A DNA stretch of 64,000 nucleotides from HNR sp040400085 (GTDB lineage: Bacteria; Actinomycetota; Actinomycetes; Actinomycetales; Microbacteriaceae): assembly GCA_040400085.1 (NCBI GenBank), contig JBBAQX010000004.1, positions 1 through 64,000 of the forward strand, written 5' to 3'. The notes beneath the pieces were generated by a model that was given only the letters and a program-made list of their open reading frames with translations, was not told where the DNA came from and searched no databases. Each line of letters begins with the position of its first letter. Positions within the stretch are counted from its first letter, which is position 1. Positions 24,325-32,279 of the stretch are shown piece by piece. A program made the translations under genes and the position numbers.

Positions 24325-25398
24325 TTAGGCACAGACTAAAAGGAAAAGACCCGAAGCATCTGGCTCCGGGTCTCCTATCCCACCTTTAAGGTGGCTCGGG
24401 GGTAAGGCGAAAGCTTCGGGAAATTCCCGCTGGAGAAGGGCTTTACCCTCATCGGTCTCAGCGGCAAAGGCTGCCCGGATAATATCCTGGCGGTCATCGA
24501 AGTCTGCCATCAGCCGGGCAATCCTCTTCTTCGGGGGGGCATCGAAAGAGTAGCTTGCCGGGAAATCAGGGCATACTGCCCTGGCAATCTTCACCCTGGG
24601 GTCCGAGGTAGGCTTGGCTTCCTCAGCGATGGGAGGGGCGTTGGTAGCAAACCGGATACCCTCAGCCTCTACAGTTACCGATTGAGTGGAGGGGGCCAGG
24701 TCAGCCGCAGAACGAATTGCCGTGTGGCGGTTTGCCGGGGGCGCATCCTGGACGTACTGCGCACGCAAAGCCGCTTTCTTGGAGATGTAGGCTTCCCGTG
24801 CCTCAGGGGACATTCCTTCGAGCATTTCCTGCTCTGACATCCCCACACCAGGGCTGATCTTGACCGAGTCTGCCTGACTCACGGCGGCCCCTACCGAGTT
24901 AGGGGTCACCTCGGTACGCTGCTTGGCAGGGGTCTGGAGGGTGCGAACCTGGACCCCCTCCATGCCGTTCTGGTCCATCACAACCTGGCGATTCACCGGG
25001 TTACGGCGAACAGCAGCGTTGTTTGCTTTGACCCCAGAAGCATGTTCACCCGCTGTGGTAACCACACGCTCATCATGGGAAGCAATGACCGCCATGGCCC
25101 TGGACGGTGGAGTTACTCCATTCCCCGTCTGAACAGCAGGGCGGAAGGAAATGCCCGCAGAGGTGGGCCGACCAGCAGATCCCTGGTACTCGTTCGTAGG
25201 TACCAACCACCCCGCCTTGATCGCCCCACGAAGTTTCGGGCTCAGGTAGGATTGCCCGTTGTACTGAACGTAAGTACCGTCGTAAGGTAGCTCCGTCCCC
25301 GGTGTGATCATCACATCCGTACCCGGCGCCAACTGCATACCAAAGCTAGCTGTAGCCGTTAGGCTTTGAAAAGCACCTGCCCTGAATTCCATTTGCAT
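24325..25398 (-). CDS. Virion structural protein
   Basis: A protein of 357 residues. The N-terminal 75 residues form a defined small beta domain (GTDVMITPGTELPYDGTYVQ; YLSPKLRGAIKAGWL). A long polar region that looks disordered (residues 80-260) follows, then a helical end (VKIARAVCPDFPASY; RQDIIRAAFAAE). The head resembles small capsid or tail proteins seen in large phages, without a named family. Its start overlaps the previous gene by 40 bases. Confidence 0.6.
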   Translation of the reverse strand: MQMEFRAGAFQSLTATASFGMQLAPGTDVMITPGTELPYDGTYVQYNGQSYLSPKLRGAIKAGWLVPTNEYQGSAGRPTSAGISFRPAVQTGNGVTPPSRAMAVIASHDERVVTTAGEHASGVKANNAAVRRNPVNRQVVMDQNGMEGVQVRTLQTPAKQRTEVTPNSVGAAVSQADSVKISPGVGMSEQEMLEGMSPEAREAYISKKAALRAQYVQDAPPANRHTAIRSAADLAPSTQSVTVEAEGIRFATNAPPIAEEAKPTSDPRVKIARAVCPDFPASYSFDAPPKKRIARLMADFDDRQDIIRAAFAAETDEGKALLQREFPEAFALPPSHLKGGIGDPEPDASGLFLLVCA

Positions 25399-26066
25399 CT
25401 TTCCCTTCTAAGGAAGGGAAAGTATAGGAGGATTCTTTTATACGAAAATCCTTGCCCCCCGATACCTTGCTGGTATAAGGCCGCCGCCGCGACGGTAGAG
25501 AGGGGGGCCTGGGCGTGCTTGGTAGCCTTGATGTGGGCTTCCCTGGCCACCTCTGCCGCGAGGTCAAGGATCTCGGTACCCACGACCCGGACGTTGGCCT
25601 TGTCGGTGAAGGTGAGCTTGTCCGAACCGTCCACCTTGATCCCCACGCTCCAACCCCAGCGGGTCTCACCCACCCAGCAGACAACACCCTGGGTACCCTT
25701 GGCCACCTTGCGGCCCTTGAAGACCTCCACGGTGCGACCATGACGAACAACCGCAGCTTCACGGGCCCGATGGTCAGCCGCCTGGTAAGCCTGGAGGGCT
25801 TCCTTGGCAGCCTTCTGGCGGGTCAGCCACTCTTCGTGAAGAGCCAGGACCTCATCCGAGGCATCTTCCTCGGCATACTCGCCACGACCCAGGGGGGCGT
25901 TACGGAAGGTGCCCAGGGTAGGATCATACCCGAAGGCGTAGGTGACATCCTCCCACACATCCGACATGATCTGCTCGTTGACGGTGTGGATCTTGATCGT
26001 GTTCCCCATGGTGCCGGGGACGAGGGGGCGGGTGTTGTTTTCGCGGTTCGTGGTGTAGCGGGCCAT
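25359..26066 (-). CDS. Hypothetical protein with SH3-like barrel
   Basis: A protein of 235 residues: an N-terminal tail, a long helix (DEVLALHEEWLTRQKAAKEAL), a small barrel segment (GRKVAKGTQGVVCWVGE...LTFTDKANVRVV) and a helical C-terminus. The barrel pattern is like that of the plus-strand protein at 16085-16516. Both genes also share the ACGTAGAGAG start element. It may not be a virion part despite its location. The last 25 residues overlap the following gene. Confidence 0.6.
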   Translation of the reverse strand: MARYTTNRENNTRPLVPGTMGNTIKIHTVNEQIMSDVWEDVTYAFGYDPTLGTFRNAPLGRGEYAEEDASDEVLALHEEWLTRQKAAKEALQAYQAADHRAREAAVVRHGRTVEVFKGRKVAKGTQGVVCWVGETRWGWSVGIKVDGSDKLTFTDKANVRVVGTEILDLAAEVAREAHIKATKHAQAPLSTVAAAALYQQGIGGQGFSYKRILLYFPFLRRERCKWNSGQVLFKA

Positions 26067-26074
26067 GTCCCTCT

Positions 26075-26425
26075 CTACGTGGAGGGGTCCGCCCTTTTAA
26101 GAGTGACCCTCTTTTTCAAAACGTCAGCCAAGGATCGGGCCCCCTGGGATAGCCCTGAGGACTCTGCCTGGACGTAGTGTTTCCAGGTAAAAGCCGTGGT
26201 GGCGGCGACTTCAGCCTGAGCCAGAGCAGGGGTCACCTGGGCTACCTCCTCCACCAAGAGCATACCTAGGAGGGGGTCGTGCGCTACCCAGGTGTTCTCT
26301 CCATGCTCTTTGGAGAACTGAACACGTAGAGGGGGGTCATAAATGAAGGTGACGCCTAGAAACTCGGGGTGGACAGACCCCTCGTACTTGGCTTCTTCGA
26401 TGGTGAAGGTCTTACTTGTGGACAT
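26075..26425 (-). CDS. Hypothetical protein
   Basis: A protein of 116 residues: a beta-rich first half (GVTFIYDPPLRVQF) and a helical second half (LAQAEVAATTAFTWKHYVQ). No known family. Overlaps the end of the preceding gene by 14 bases, with no obvious separate ribosome site, so its translation is probably coupled. Confidence 0.55.
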   Translation of the reverse strand: MSTSKTFTIEEAKYEGSVHPEFLGVTFIYDPPLRVQFSKEHGENTWVAHDPLLGMLLVEEVAQVTPALAQAEVAATTAFTWKHYVQAESSGLSQGARSLADVLKKRVTLKRADPST

Positions 26426-26936
26426 TGAACACCAAGGACATACGGAAGAGGTCAGTCACGGCACTGATGTTTGTAGACACCACAACCGTGGACAAGGTGA
26501 TAAGGTTCTCTGGGGGGGTCATGTGGGTTGTGATGACGCTGTCCCCGTTAGCGTGAGACCACGAAGTCATCGTCACGGGGTTTCCTGTGTTCAGGTCCCT
26601 GGGGGCTATTTCGTACTTTGCCCTTACATCGTGGAGGAACACATTCCACACCAGGAATACCCCATTCTTCACCAGGACAGGGCAACCGAAAGAGCCATCT
26701 GGGTTCAGGCCATCCTTCCCCAAAGGAAAAACCCAGACTACCCCATCGAACCCCCAAGGAGCAGGACCTCCCATCTTGAAGGTCTCCCCAGCCCTCTCCG
26801 GGGGGACTTGCATGTACCAGCGGGTCTTACCCAAAGCCATCTCCGAGGGGGTCTCAAGATACCCGTGTGAGGGAGGGGTCCGGGTCTTGTGGGTTACGTG
26901 GTCCTCAAAAGGATCGGGGAAGAGTGGTCGGCTCAT
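26412..26936 (-). CDS. Virion-cluster protein
   Basis: A protein of 174 residues with a beta-rich core. The segment CPVLVKNGVFLVWNVFL resembles CIVIKNGVYLGFEL in the larger neighbour at 27310-28056, so the two probably share a domain. Aromatic residues are plentiful. Position downstream of the capsid gene suggests a head or neck component. Confidence 0.55.
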   Translation of the reverse strand: MSRPLFPDPFEDHVTHKTRTPPSHGYLETPSEMALGKTRWYMQVPPERAGETFKMGGPAPWGFDGVVWVFPLGKDGLNPDGSFGCPVLVKNGVFLVWNVFLHDVRAKYEIAPRDLNTGNPVTMTSWSHANGDSVITTHMTPPENLITLSTVVVSTNISAVTDLFRMSLVFNVHK

Positions 26937-26950
26937 GGTCTAGGGTACCC

Positions 26951-27313
26951 TCAAAAGTCTGCAAACATATCCATGATGATAGCCCGGTCGATATCCTGGG
27001 TTACTTGCTCCGGGAGGCTCAGGGGAAACTCCCACCGGAGCTTCAAGGCTACCAGGTCCTTGTCCGACACCTCCAGAAGGTGCCCGAAGCGAGCTACCAG
27101 GATGGCAGGGTCACGGATAACCTGAGGAAGAGTCTCGGAGGGGTCGGCACTATAGATAATCCCACGGTACAGCCCATGAACCCCTGGGATCTGGTCCCCT
27201 ATCTTCTTCGCCCCGCCCCACAACGCAAACTTAGGGACGAAGAAGACTTCCCGGCCAGAGACCGTACCCATCTCAAGGGTGTATCTCAGGTCATACTCAG
27301 GGACAATCATCAT
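26951..27313 (-). CDS. Virion-cluster protein
   Basis: A protein of 120 residues, mixed alpha/beta, ending in a long helix (SLPEQVTQDIDRAIIMDMF). Its start overlaps the stop of the 27310-28056 gene. Order and size fit small head-completion or connector proteins. I see no diagnostic motif. Confidence 0.55.
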   Translation of the reverse strand: MMIVPEYDLRYTLEMGTVSGREVFFVPKFALWGGAKKIGDQIPGVHGLYRGIIYSADPSETLPQVIRDPAILVARFGHLLEVSDKDLVALKLRWEFPLSLPEQVTQDIDRAIIMDMFADF

Positions 27314-28056
27314 GCGTCTAGCCCATCCCGAGCTAGGGCCTCAAGGGCCTCAAAGACAAGACGGTCTTCCTCTTCCTGAAGAGCTATCCTTGAGGGAGGC
27401 GGGAGGGGCAGAGGTTGGCGTGTAACCTGTTCCATCAGAAATAGCCCAGAGGTCGGGGTCACCGGTTGAATCGTGGGGTTTCCGGGAAGGTCAATAAGCC
27501 CGGGGGTCACCCGGCGGTAGATGCTATGCCGAATAGGCTGGACCATGGCCTGAGCTAGCTTCTCGCGACCCTCTTTGGTGGAAAGTGTCCTAGCGAGGAC
27601 CGTATTCGGGTCGGCTAGCCAAGCTTTGTAGACCTCCTCAGACCAACGGAGGTCATGGGTAAACGAGGTACCAAGCTCGTAGTGGTTCTTGAAGTTCAGG
27701 TACCATACCCGGTGGTACCTCCTAATCTGCTGGTCTCCGTAGCGCGAGATGTTCAACTCGAACCCCAGGTAGACCCCGTTCTTGATCACGATACAGGCAT
27801 CTTCAATGTAATGCCCCGTGATCATGGGGAGAGGGAAGGTCTGGGTAACCCCGGTAAGGGCTTCTACGGGGTATAGACCATCCAAGAACAGACCTTTTCC
27901 GTAGACCAGGGGGTCTATCTCTACAGGGAGGGAGTCCCCCCTCCGAAAGGGTCCCGCTGTGATGGTAGGTTCTTTGGCCGAAAGGCTACCCGCATTGATC
28001 GCCACGCAAAGCGGTCTCAAGAGTCGGGGGTCGTCTACTTCAAATGGTGCCAGCAT
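27310..28056 (-). CDS. Virion protein containing capsid-like N-arm segment
   Basis: A protein of 248 residues. The first 150 residues carry a beta domain shared in part with the 26412 protein (CIVIKNGVYLGFEL). From about 150 the sequence follows the major capsid protein: GREKLAQAMVQPIRHSIYRR against GRAKLAASMIQPLRLRRDY, and EEEDRLVFEALEALARDGLD against AEDERVFAVLDSIAIAGFD. The stretch between these two motifs is shorter, and the capsid A/P domains are absent. It may be a capsid paralogue reduced to its N-arm and spine, used as an adaptor or minor vertex part. GTAGAGAAGGAAGGG precedes the start. Confidence 0.6.
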   Translation of the reverse strand: MLAPFEVDDPRLLRPLCVAINAGSLSAKEPTITAGPFRRGDSLPVEIDPLVYGKGLFLDGLYPVEALTGVTQTFPLPMITGHYIEDACIVIKNGVYLGFELNISRYGDQQIRRYHRVWYLNFKNHYELGTSFTHDLRWSEEVYKAWLADPNTVLARTLSTKEGREKLAQAMVQPIRHSIYRRVTPGLIDLPGNPTIQPVTPTSGLFLMEQVTRQPLPLPPPSRIALQEEEDRLVFEALEALARDGLDA

Positions 28057-28094
28057 TACCCTTCCTTCTCTACACCAGCTAAGCTGAGGCTACC

Positions 28095-28352
28095 ATGGAC
28101 GTAGATACCGCCAAGATACGAAGCATCGCCACGACCCTCCTGCAAACCCTAACTTCCCCTGCCATCAAAAAGGCTACCGAGGGCATGTCCGGGTCCGAAG
28201 CCAAAGTCCACATCCTCTCAGGGATGACCTTGGCCTTGATCGCCATGGCAAAGCAGATGGGCGTCTCCAAGGAAGGCTTGATTGAAGCCATCGAGAAGGG
28301 TGACGAAAGGCTCTCTGCCCCCCTACCAGACAGCAAGAAGACCCTGCACTAA
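28095..28352 (+). CDS. Small helical protein, plus strand
   Basis: A protein of 85 residues, wholly helical: IRSIATTLLQTLTSP...VHILSGMTLALIAMAKQMG...LIEAIEKG. It is similar in length and pattern to the convergent gene at 28349-28594, so the pair looks like an inverted duplication. GAGG lies 6 bases before the ATG. It is the only plus-strand gene within the main late module. The opposite strand is also open here, but the paralogy decides in favour of plus. Confidence 0.6.
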   Translation: MDVDTAKIRSIATTLLQTLTSPAIKKATEGMSGSEAKVHILSGMTLALIAMAKQMGVSKEGLIEAIEKGDERLSAPLPDSKKTLH

Positions 28353-28594
28353 GTTGTGGGTCGGATCGGGTTCTCCCACCTTTCCTGAAGGGCTCTGACA
28401 GCCTCCTCCAAGGTGTACCCGAAGGCTACGGAAGACAGGGCAATGGCAGAGGTCAAACCTGCCAAGACCGTAGCGTTCTGCTCTTCGTCCCCCACGCTGT
28501 CCATGGCATCTGCCAGAGAGGGGTCCATGAGAGAGTTGCAGACAAGGTGTGTGACCTGTTCAACGAGAGCTTCGTTGACTTGGGGTTCCGACAT
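28349..28594 (-). CDS. Small helical protein, paralogue of the convergent gene
   Basis: A protein of 81 residues: VEQVTHLVCNSLMDPS...ATVLAGLTSAIALSSVAFGYTLEEAVRALQERW. Each helix lines up with one in the 28095 protein, including the (H/T)(I/V)L(S/A)G(M/L)T core. The stop codons of the two genes overlap by 3 bases. Function unknown. Both might be antitoxin-like or chaperone-like helical dimers, but nothing specific shows this. Confidence 0.6.
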   Translation of the reverse strand: MSEPQVNEALVEQVTHLVCNSLMDPSLADAMDSVGDEEQNATVLAGLTSAIALSSVAFGYTLEEAVRALQERWENPIRPTT

Positions 28595-28614
28595 ACCCCG
28601 AAGTTACACCAGGG

Positions 28615-29103
28615 TCAGAGACCCCTCCAAGCATTCCGCAAGGGTTGGAGACTAGCTGCCCAGGCATACTTGATCTTGGTAGGCACCATGTCCCATGTAG
28701 GCATAGGTGTCCCCATGTAGTTTTTCCAGTCTACGAAAGACCCGTAAGCTTCGTAGGAGGCTTGGGCCAAAGCCAAGTGGTTCGAGAGCTTCAAGAAAGC
28801 AGCACCCTTCTCATGGCCCAGGAGGTCGCCCAGAAGACCTAGGAGGACTTCCCGGCTATCCGTTGAGTAGGGGTGGCCCGTGAAGGGTAGGGTATCATTG
28901 TCGATAGCCCCAAACCCATAGAGGGGGTAATCCTTGGCGCCTACCTCGATAGCCACACGCTTGCCCTTGTAGGTAAGGTCAACCCACCAGGCCGGGCCAG
29001 GGTCAAGGTCCACAGAAACCTCGGGGTAGCAAGCAGCCAAGTCCCCAAGAAGGGCTTGCACAGCCGAGGGATACGTGGGGGGAACGGCTTCTTCCGTAGA
29101 CAT
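28615..29103 (-). CDS. Hypothetical protein downstream of the capsid gene
   Basis: A protein of 162 residues from the ATG at 29103. The frame is open to 29163, but that part would lie inside the capsid terminator hairpin, so I exclude it. The protein has a central beta sheet (WWVDLTYKGKRVAIEVGAKDY) and a helical second half (FLKLSNHLALAQASYEAYG). The ribosome site is weak. Function unknown. Confidence 0.6.
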   Translation of the reverse strand: MSTEEAVPPTYPSAVQALLGDLAACYPEVSVDLDPGPAWWVDLTYKGKRVAIEVGAKDYPLYGFGAIDNDTLPFTGHPYSTDSREVLLGLLGDLLGHEKGAAFLKLSNHLALAQASYEAYGSFVDWKNYMGTPMPTWDMVPTKIKYAWAASLQPLRNAWRGL

Positions 29104-29127
29104 GAAGCGAAGCCTAACATGGAAAGC

Positions 29128-29156
29128 AAAAAGGGCACCCCCCGTAGGGGATACCC
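29128..29156 (-). terminator. Terminator after the major capsid gene
   Basis: On the minus strand GGGTATCCCC, TACG and GGGGGTGCCC form a stem with two G-U pairs, followed at once by TTTTTGC. It lies 40 bases after the capsid stop codon, a usual place for a terminator or processing site that raises capsid mRNA relative to downstream genes. Confidence 0.85.
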
Positions 29157-29195
29157 TTCTCACGGCACCAGCCCCGGACTTGGCCGGGGAGCCTG

Positions 29196-30083
29196 TTAGG
29201 CTAAGGCGCGGGTTACGACCATGCGGGTCAAGGCGCGGGGGTTGAATGCCCCGATACCCACGTTCTCGAAGATGGAGAACCCGATGGTCCGGGCCTTGGG
29301 GTCGTCTGCCGACAGAACCGTGAGTTCCGTACGGACAGGGAACCTACCAAAGTGCTCCGGTTCACCGCAGAGGTAAACGAACCCAGCAGGAACCAGACGG
29401 CTCGTGATGATCTGAGCGCCCCACAGGGTAGCCTGGAGACCGGTCTTCAGGAGGGTAGCCTGAGACTCGATATCCAAGATATCCCGACCGAACTTACGCA
29501 CATCGGCGTAATCGGTGGCGTTCATATAAATCCGAGCAACCCGGAGGTCGTGACGCTCAATCTCAGCAAAGGCGTCTGCAAGCACGCTGGGGCTGATAGG
29601 AGCAACGACGTTCACGTCGGGGTTGGTCTGGCCAGCCAGGGTGTCAAAGCCGGCGATAGCGATGCTATCGAGAACGGCGAAGACACGCTCATCTTCGGCT
29701 GCCTGGATCTGGGCCTTGGCCAAGTCCTGAGACCGCTCGATGAGATCGAAGCGGCGTTCCTTGATCTGAGTCAAGGGAATCTCAGGGTTGGATGCAAGCT
29801 CGAAGAGGGGGAAGATTACCCTCCGCGGCTTTTGGATTGCCAGGATGTTCTGGCCTTCCTCGCCCACGACGTAAGCAGTTACGTCGGGGTCTTTGTCGTA
29901 GATGGGCAGAGCCCCATCCGGAAGTTGTTCCACCAGGAAGGTCTTACGACCCACGGCGGTATAGTCACGACGCAGCCGAAGGGGCTGAATCATGCTAGCG
30001 GCGAGCTTCGCACGGCCAGCGGCCGTCTTGATAAGCTCTCCGATAACCTTTTGCTTGTAGGCATTCGAGACTTGGGCGCTCAT
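29196..30083 (-). CDS. Major capsid protein (internal start)
   Basis: A protein of 295 residues from the ATG at 30083, which has GGAGGAGAAC just upstream, one of the best ribosome sites in the window. N-arm motif GRAKLAASMIQPLRLRRDY, then FLVEQLPDGALPIYD, an E-loop region (GEEGQNILAIQKPRRVIFP), spine helix (AKAQIQAAEDERVFAVLDSI) and a C-terminal A/P domain with LRVARIYMNATDYADVRK and LYLC-type strands fit an HK97-fold capsid protein of large myoviruses. The length is somewhat short but complete. The terminator follows 40 bases after the stop. Confidence 0.8.
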   Translation of the reverse strand: MSAQVSNAYKQKVIGELIKTAAGRAKLAASMIQPLRLRRDYTAVGRKTFLVEQLPDGALPIYDKDPDVTAYVVGEEGQNILAIQKPRRVIFPLFELASNPEIPLTQIKERRFDLIERSQDLAKAQIQAAEDERVFAVLDSIAIAGFDTLAGQTNPDVNVVAPISPSVLADAFAEIERHDLRVARIYMNATDYADVRKFGRDILDIESQATLLKTGLQATLWGAQIITSRLVPAGFVYLCGEPEHFGRFPVRTELTVLSADDPKARTIGFSIFENVGIGAFNPRALTRMVVTRALA

Positions 30084-30743
30084 TTTAGTTCTCCTCCGTC
30101 CTTTTCCTGGTCCCGATAAGACCCGCACGTCGATGATCATGAGGTCATTGGCCGAGTCGCCAACCCGCTTGATCACGCCGAGGACGGTCACGAAGTCAGG
30201 ATCGTTCTGACCCGCCACGTTGTACTCGTAAGCGTCCTGAATCCGGTTAGTCACCAGACCGTTGACGCTTGCGTAAACCCTTTGACCCGCGCTGTAGGTC
30301 AACGCTGCTGCACCACCAATCTGTTGCTTGGTCTCGTACAGCTTCACAGCTACGCAAGAACCAGAGCCACAGACGTAGGGACCACGCTGCGAAGCCACAC
30401 CAGGGGTGTTCTCGTAGGCGTTGCCCAGGGCATCGTTGATGAAAAAGCCGAGGGGGACGATGGTAGCGGAATAGACGCCACCAACCTGCACCGGGCCACC
30501 GATGTAGTTGTTACCGAAATCGGGGCGGGTAAACGCGATGCTGCTACCCAGGACACCCCTCTTGCCAGCCGCAGCCGCAAGTTGACCAGATACGTTGCCG
30601 GGGGCAACGACGATGGTGGGGTTTGCCTGAGTGAAGGCGTCGGGGGTAAGGGCCCCGACTGCATTACGAGTGACAACATGGAGAAGCTGGATACGCCCAG
30701 AGGTCTCCTTGAAATCACCCGAGGATTGGCCGAAGAAAGACAT
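29196..30743 (-). CDS. Open frame joining a decoration-like domain to the major capsid protein
   Basis: The frame has 515 residues. Residues 1-208 are a beta-rich domain (GLVTNR...VTVLGVIKRVGDSANDLMIIDVRV) of the kind found in capsid decoration or cement proteins, which usually end at such a strand. A basic, intergenic-like stretch SGPGKGRRRTK leads straight into the major capsid protein at Met221. There is no stop between them. In the other two frames stops lie right at the capsid start (TAA before it, and TGA as ATGA). So this is either a real fusion made at low level, a polyprotein for the prohead protease, or a one-base assembly error in the upstream gene. Confidence 0.65.
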   Translation of the reverse strand: MSFFGQSSGDFKETSGRIQLLHVVTRNAVGALTPDAFTQANPTIVVAPGNVSGQLAAAAGKRGVLGSSIAFTRPDFGNNYIGGPVQVGGVYSATIVPLGFFINDALGNAYENTPGVASQRGPYVCGSGSCVAVKLYETKQQIGGAAALTYSAGQRVYASVNGLVTNRIQDAYEYNVAGQNDPDFVTVLGVIKRVGDSANDLMIIDVRVLSGPGKGRRRTKMSAQVSNAYKQKVIGELIKTAAGRAKLAASMIQPLRLRRDYTAVGRKTFLVEQLPDGALPIYDKDPDVTAYVVGEEGQNILAIQKPRRVIFPLFELASNPEIPLTQIKERRFDLIERSQDLAKAQIQAAEDERVFAVLDSIAIAGFDTLAGQTNPDVNVVAPISPSVLADAFAEIERHDLRVARIYMNATDYADVRKFGRDILDIESQATLLKTGLQATLWGAQIITSRLVPAGFVYLCGEPEHFGRFPVRTELTVLSADDPKARTIGFSIFENVGIGAFNPRALTRMVVTRALA

Positions 30744-30802
30744 GCTTGTGTTCCTCTGGAATCAAAGGGTGGATAGCTGCATATACATTTAGGCACCCTC
30801 GT

Positions 30803-32252
30803 TTATCGGAGAGGGCGGGTCCGAGGCTTCTCTAAGCCGAAAATCTTGCTCACGTCGGGAGCCGAAGCCCACAGGTTCGAGAGGTTATCCGAAGAGCCTC
30901 CCCCTACCGGCGCCCCGCCAAGCTTCTGAACCGGCTTCTGAATCCGGGAAGCGGTCTTGACGCTACCCTGCTTCTGGCCTTGGTCCTGCTGCTGTTGGGA
31001 AGGGTCTTCCCCGTTGGCCTTCTTGGCTTCGATAACCTCAGGGTTCGAGGCGAAGATCATGTTCAGCATGTCGTCGCCCTGGTCCATCGGCATATCCGTC
31101 ATGTCCAAGCCCATTTCGGCCTGATCAAGCTCGATATCTGTATCCGCCATGGAGGGGTCACCCTCCAAGAGGATTTCGTTCATCAGAGCGTCGTCAGCCA
31201 TGGGGGCCTGTTGCTCCTGACCCTGAGCCANNNNNNNNNNNNNNNNNNNNNNNNNNNNNNNNNNNNNNNNNNNNNNNNNNNNNNNNNNNNNNNNNNNNNN
31301 NNNNNNNNNNNNNNNNNNNNNNNNNNNNNNTGGGGGCTTGCTGTTGCTGCTGAGCCATAGGCGCCTGCTGTTGCTGGGCCATGGGGGCTTGCTGTTGCTG
31401 GGCCATGGGGGCTTGCTGTTGCTGCTGAGCCATAGGCGCCTGCTGTTGCTGGGCCATGGGAGCTTGCTGTTGCTGCTGAGCCATAGGCGCCTGCTGTTGC
31501 TGCATCCCGTTGGCCTTGCGAAGCATGAAGGCCGCAAACTTGAAGCTGACAGCCTTGGAAGCCTGAACCAACTGCTGCTGGGCATCGCCAGCGTGGCACT
31601 TGGCCTCAGCCTCTACAGCTTGCTGCATAGCCTGGTCGGCAGCTTGCTGGTTACCCTGCTGCATAGCCTGCATGGCTTGCTGCATGGCAAGCTCAACCTG
31701 TTGCTGAGCTTGCTGTTGCTGCTGAGCCATGGGAGCTTGCTGCTGAGCCTGAGCTTGCTTCTGCTCTTCCTGGCCTTGCTGGGCCTGGTCTTGCTGAGCT
31801 TGCTTCTGGCCCTGGTCCTGTTGGGAGGAATCATCTTCACCGGCCAGCCGGTTGAAGGTATCGATCAGGTCAGCGTCTCCAAGGTCCATAAGAGCAACGG
31901 ACTGCTCTTCAATGGCCATGGAGCTAGCTTTCTTGCCCAGCATCTTGGCAGCGACCCTGAGGCACAGGGTGGCCTTCTTGGTCAGGTACTCCGCAGAAGC
32001 AGTCTTCTCGGGGTGGTTGAAGGTATCAGAGCGCATCTCGCCCATACCAATCTCGTCCCTCTTGACCTGGCCATTGGAGTATTCGGCCTCCCAACGGTTA
32101 TCCGTCGAGGGGTCTTCCTTCCACTTGGAGGGATCGCCGTTGACATATTGGTCAGCTTTGGGCTGCTGCGAAACGTGGTCCTGATTCATCAGGTACGGGT
32201 CAGCAGTCTTGGACTGTGCAGCGCTCCGGCTCCATGTAGTACGCTCACGCAT
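30803..32252 (-). CDS. Gln-rich repeat virion protein interrupted by an assembly gap
   Basis: Starts at the ATG at 32252 (TAGAGAGGAA upstream). Residues 1-140 are polar and include a helical unit (TLCLRVAAKMLGKKASS). A long Gln/Ala/Met low-complexity region with repeats of QQQAPMAQ runs into the 100-N gap. After the gap the frame continues as an acidic region (GDPSMADTDIELDQAEMGLD) and ends LEKPRTRPLR. The two flanks lie in different frames relative to the 100 N, so the true gap is a multiple of three and not 100. Between the protease and capsid genes this is the usual place of a scaffold or core protein. Confidence 0.65.
31231..31330. other. Assembly gap (100 N placeholder)
   Basis: Exactly 100 undetermined bases inside the QQQAPMAQ repeat array. 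The exact round number, the tandem repeats on its edge and the frame mismatch across it all mark a scaffolding placeholder caused by unresolved repeats, so the repeat number of the protein is unknown. Confidence 0.95.
31331..31503. repeat. Tandem repeat coding QQQ(Q)APMA
   Basis: Units of 24 to 27 bases (plus-strand form TTGCTGTTGCTGGGCCATG, with or without an extra GCTG codon) follow each other seven times up to about 31503 and touch the N gap. Each codes for three or four Gln plus AlaProMetAla. Further Gln-rich but less regular repeats lie at 31610-31830. Confidence 0.85.
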
Positions 32253-32279
32253 TGCGATTCCTCTCTAGCAAATGTCTTA

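Noticed and set aside
5835..26951. AGGGTACC(CT) near starts at 5845, 12122 and 26936 as a shared operator
   Set aside because: The palindrome is short, its position relative to ATG varies, and the same string also occurs inside genes (for example about 247 and 9583).
28079..28336. An 85-residue frame on the minus strand opposite the 28095-28352 gene
   Set aside because: It is the antisense shadow. The plus-strand product is similar to the convergent gene at 28349-28594 and has a ribosome site, while this one has neither.
31231..31330. The N run as a biological gap or CRISPR-like array
   Set aside because: Exactly 100 N is a scaffolding placeholder. The flanks are Gln-codon repeats, not spaced direct repeats.
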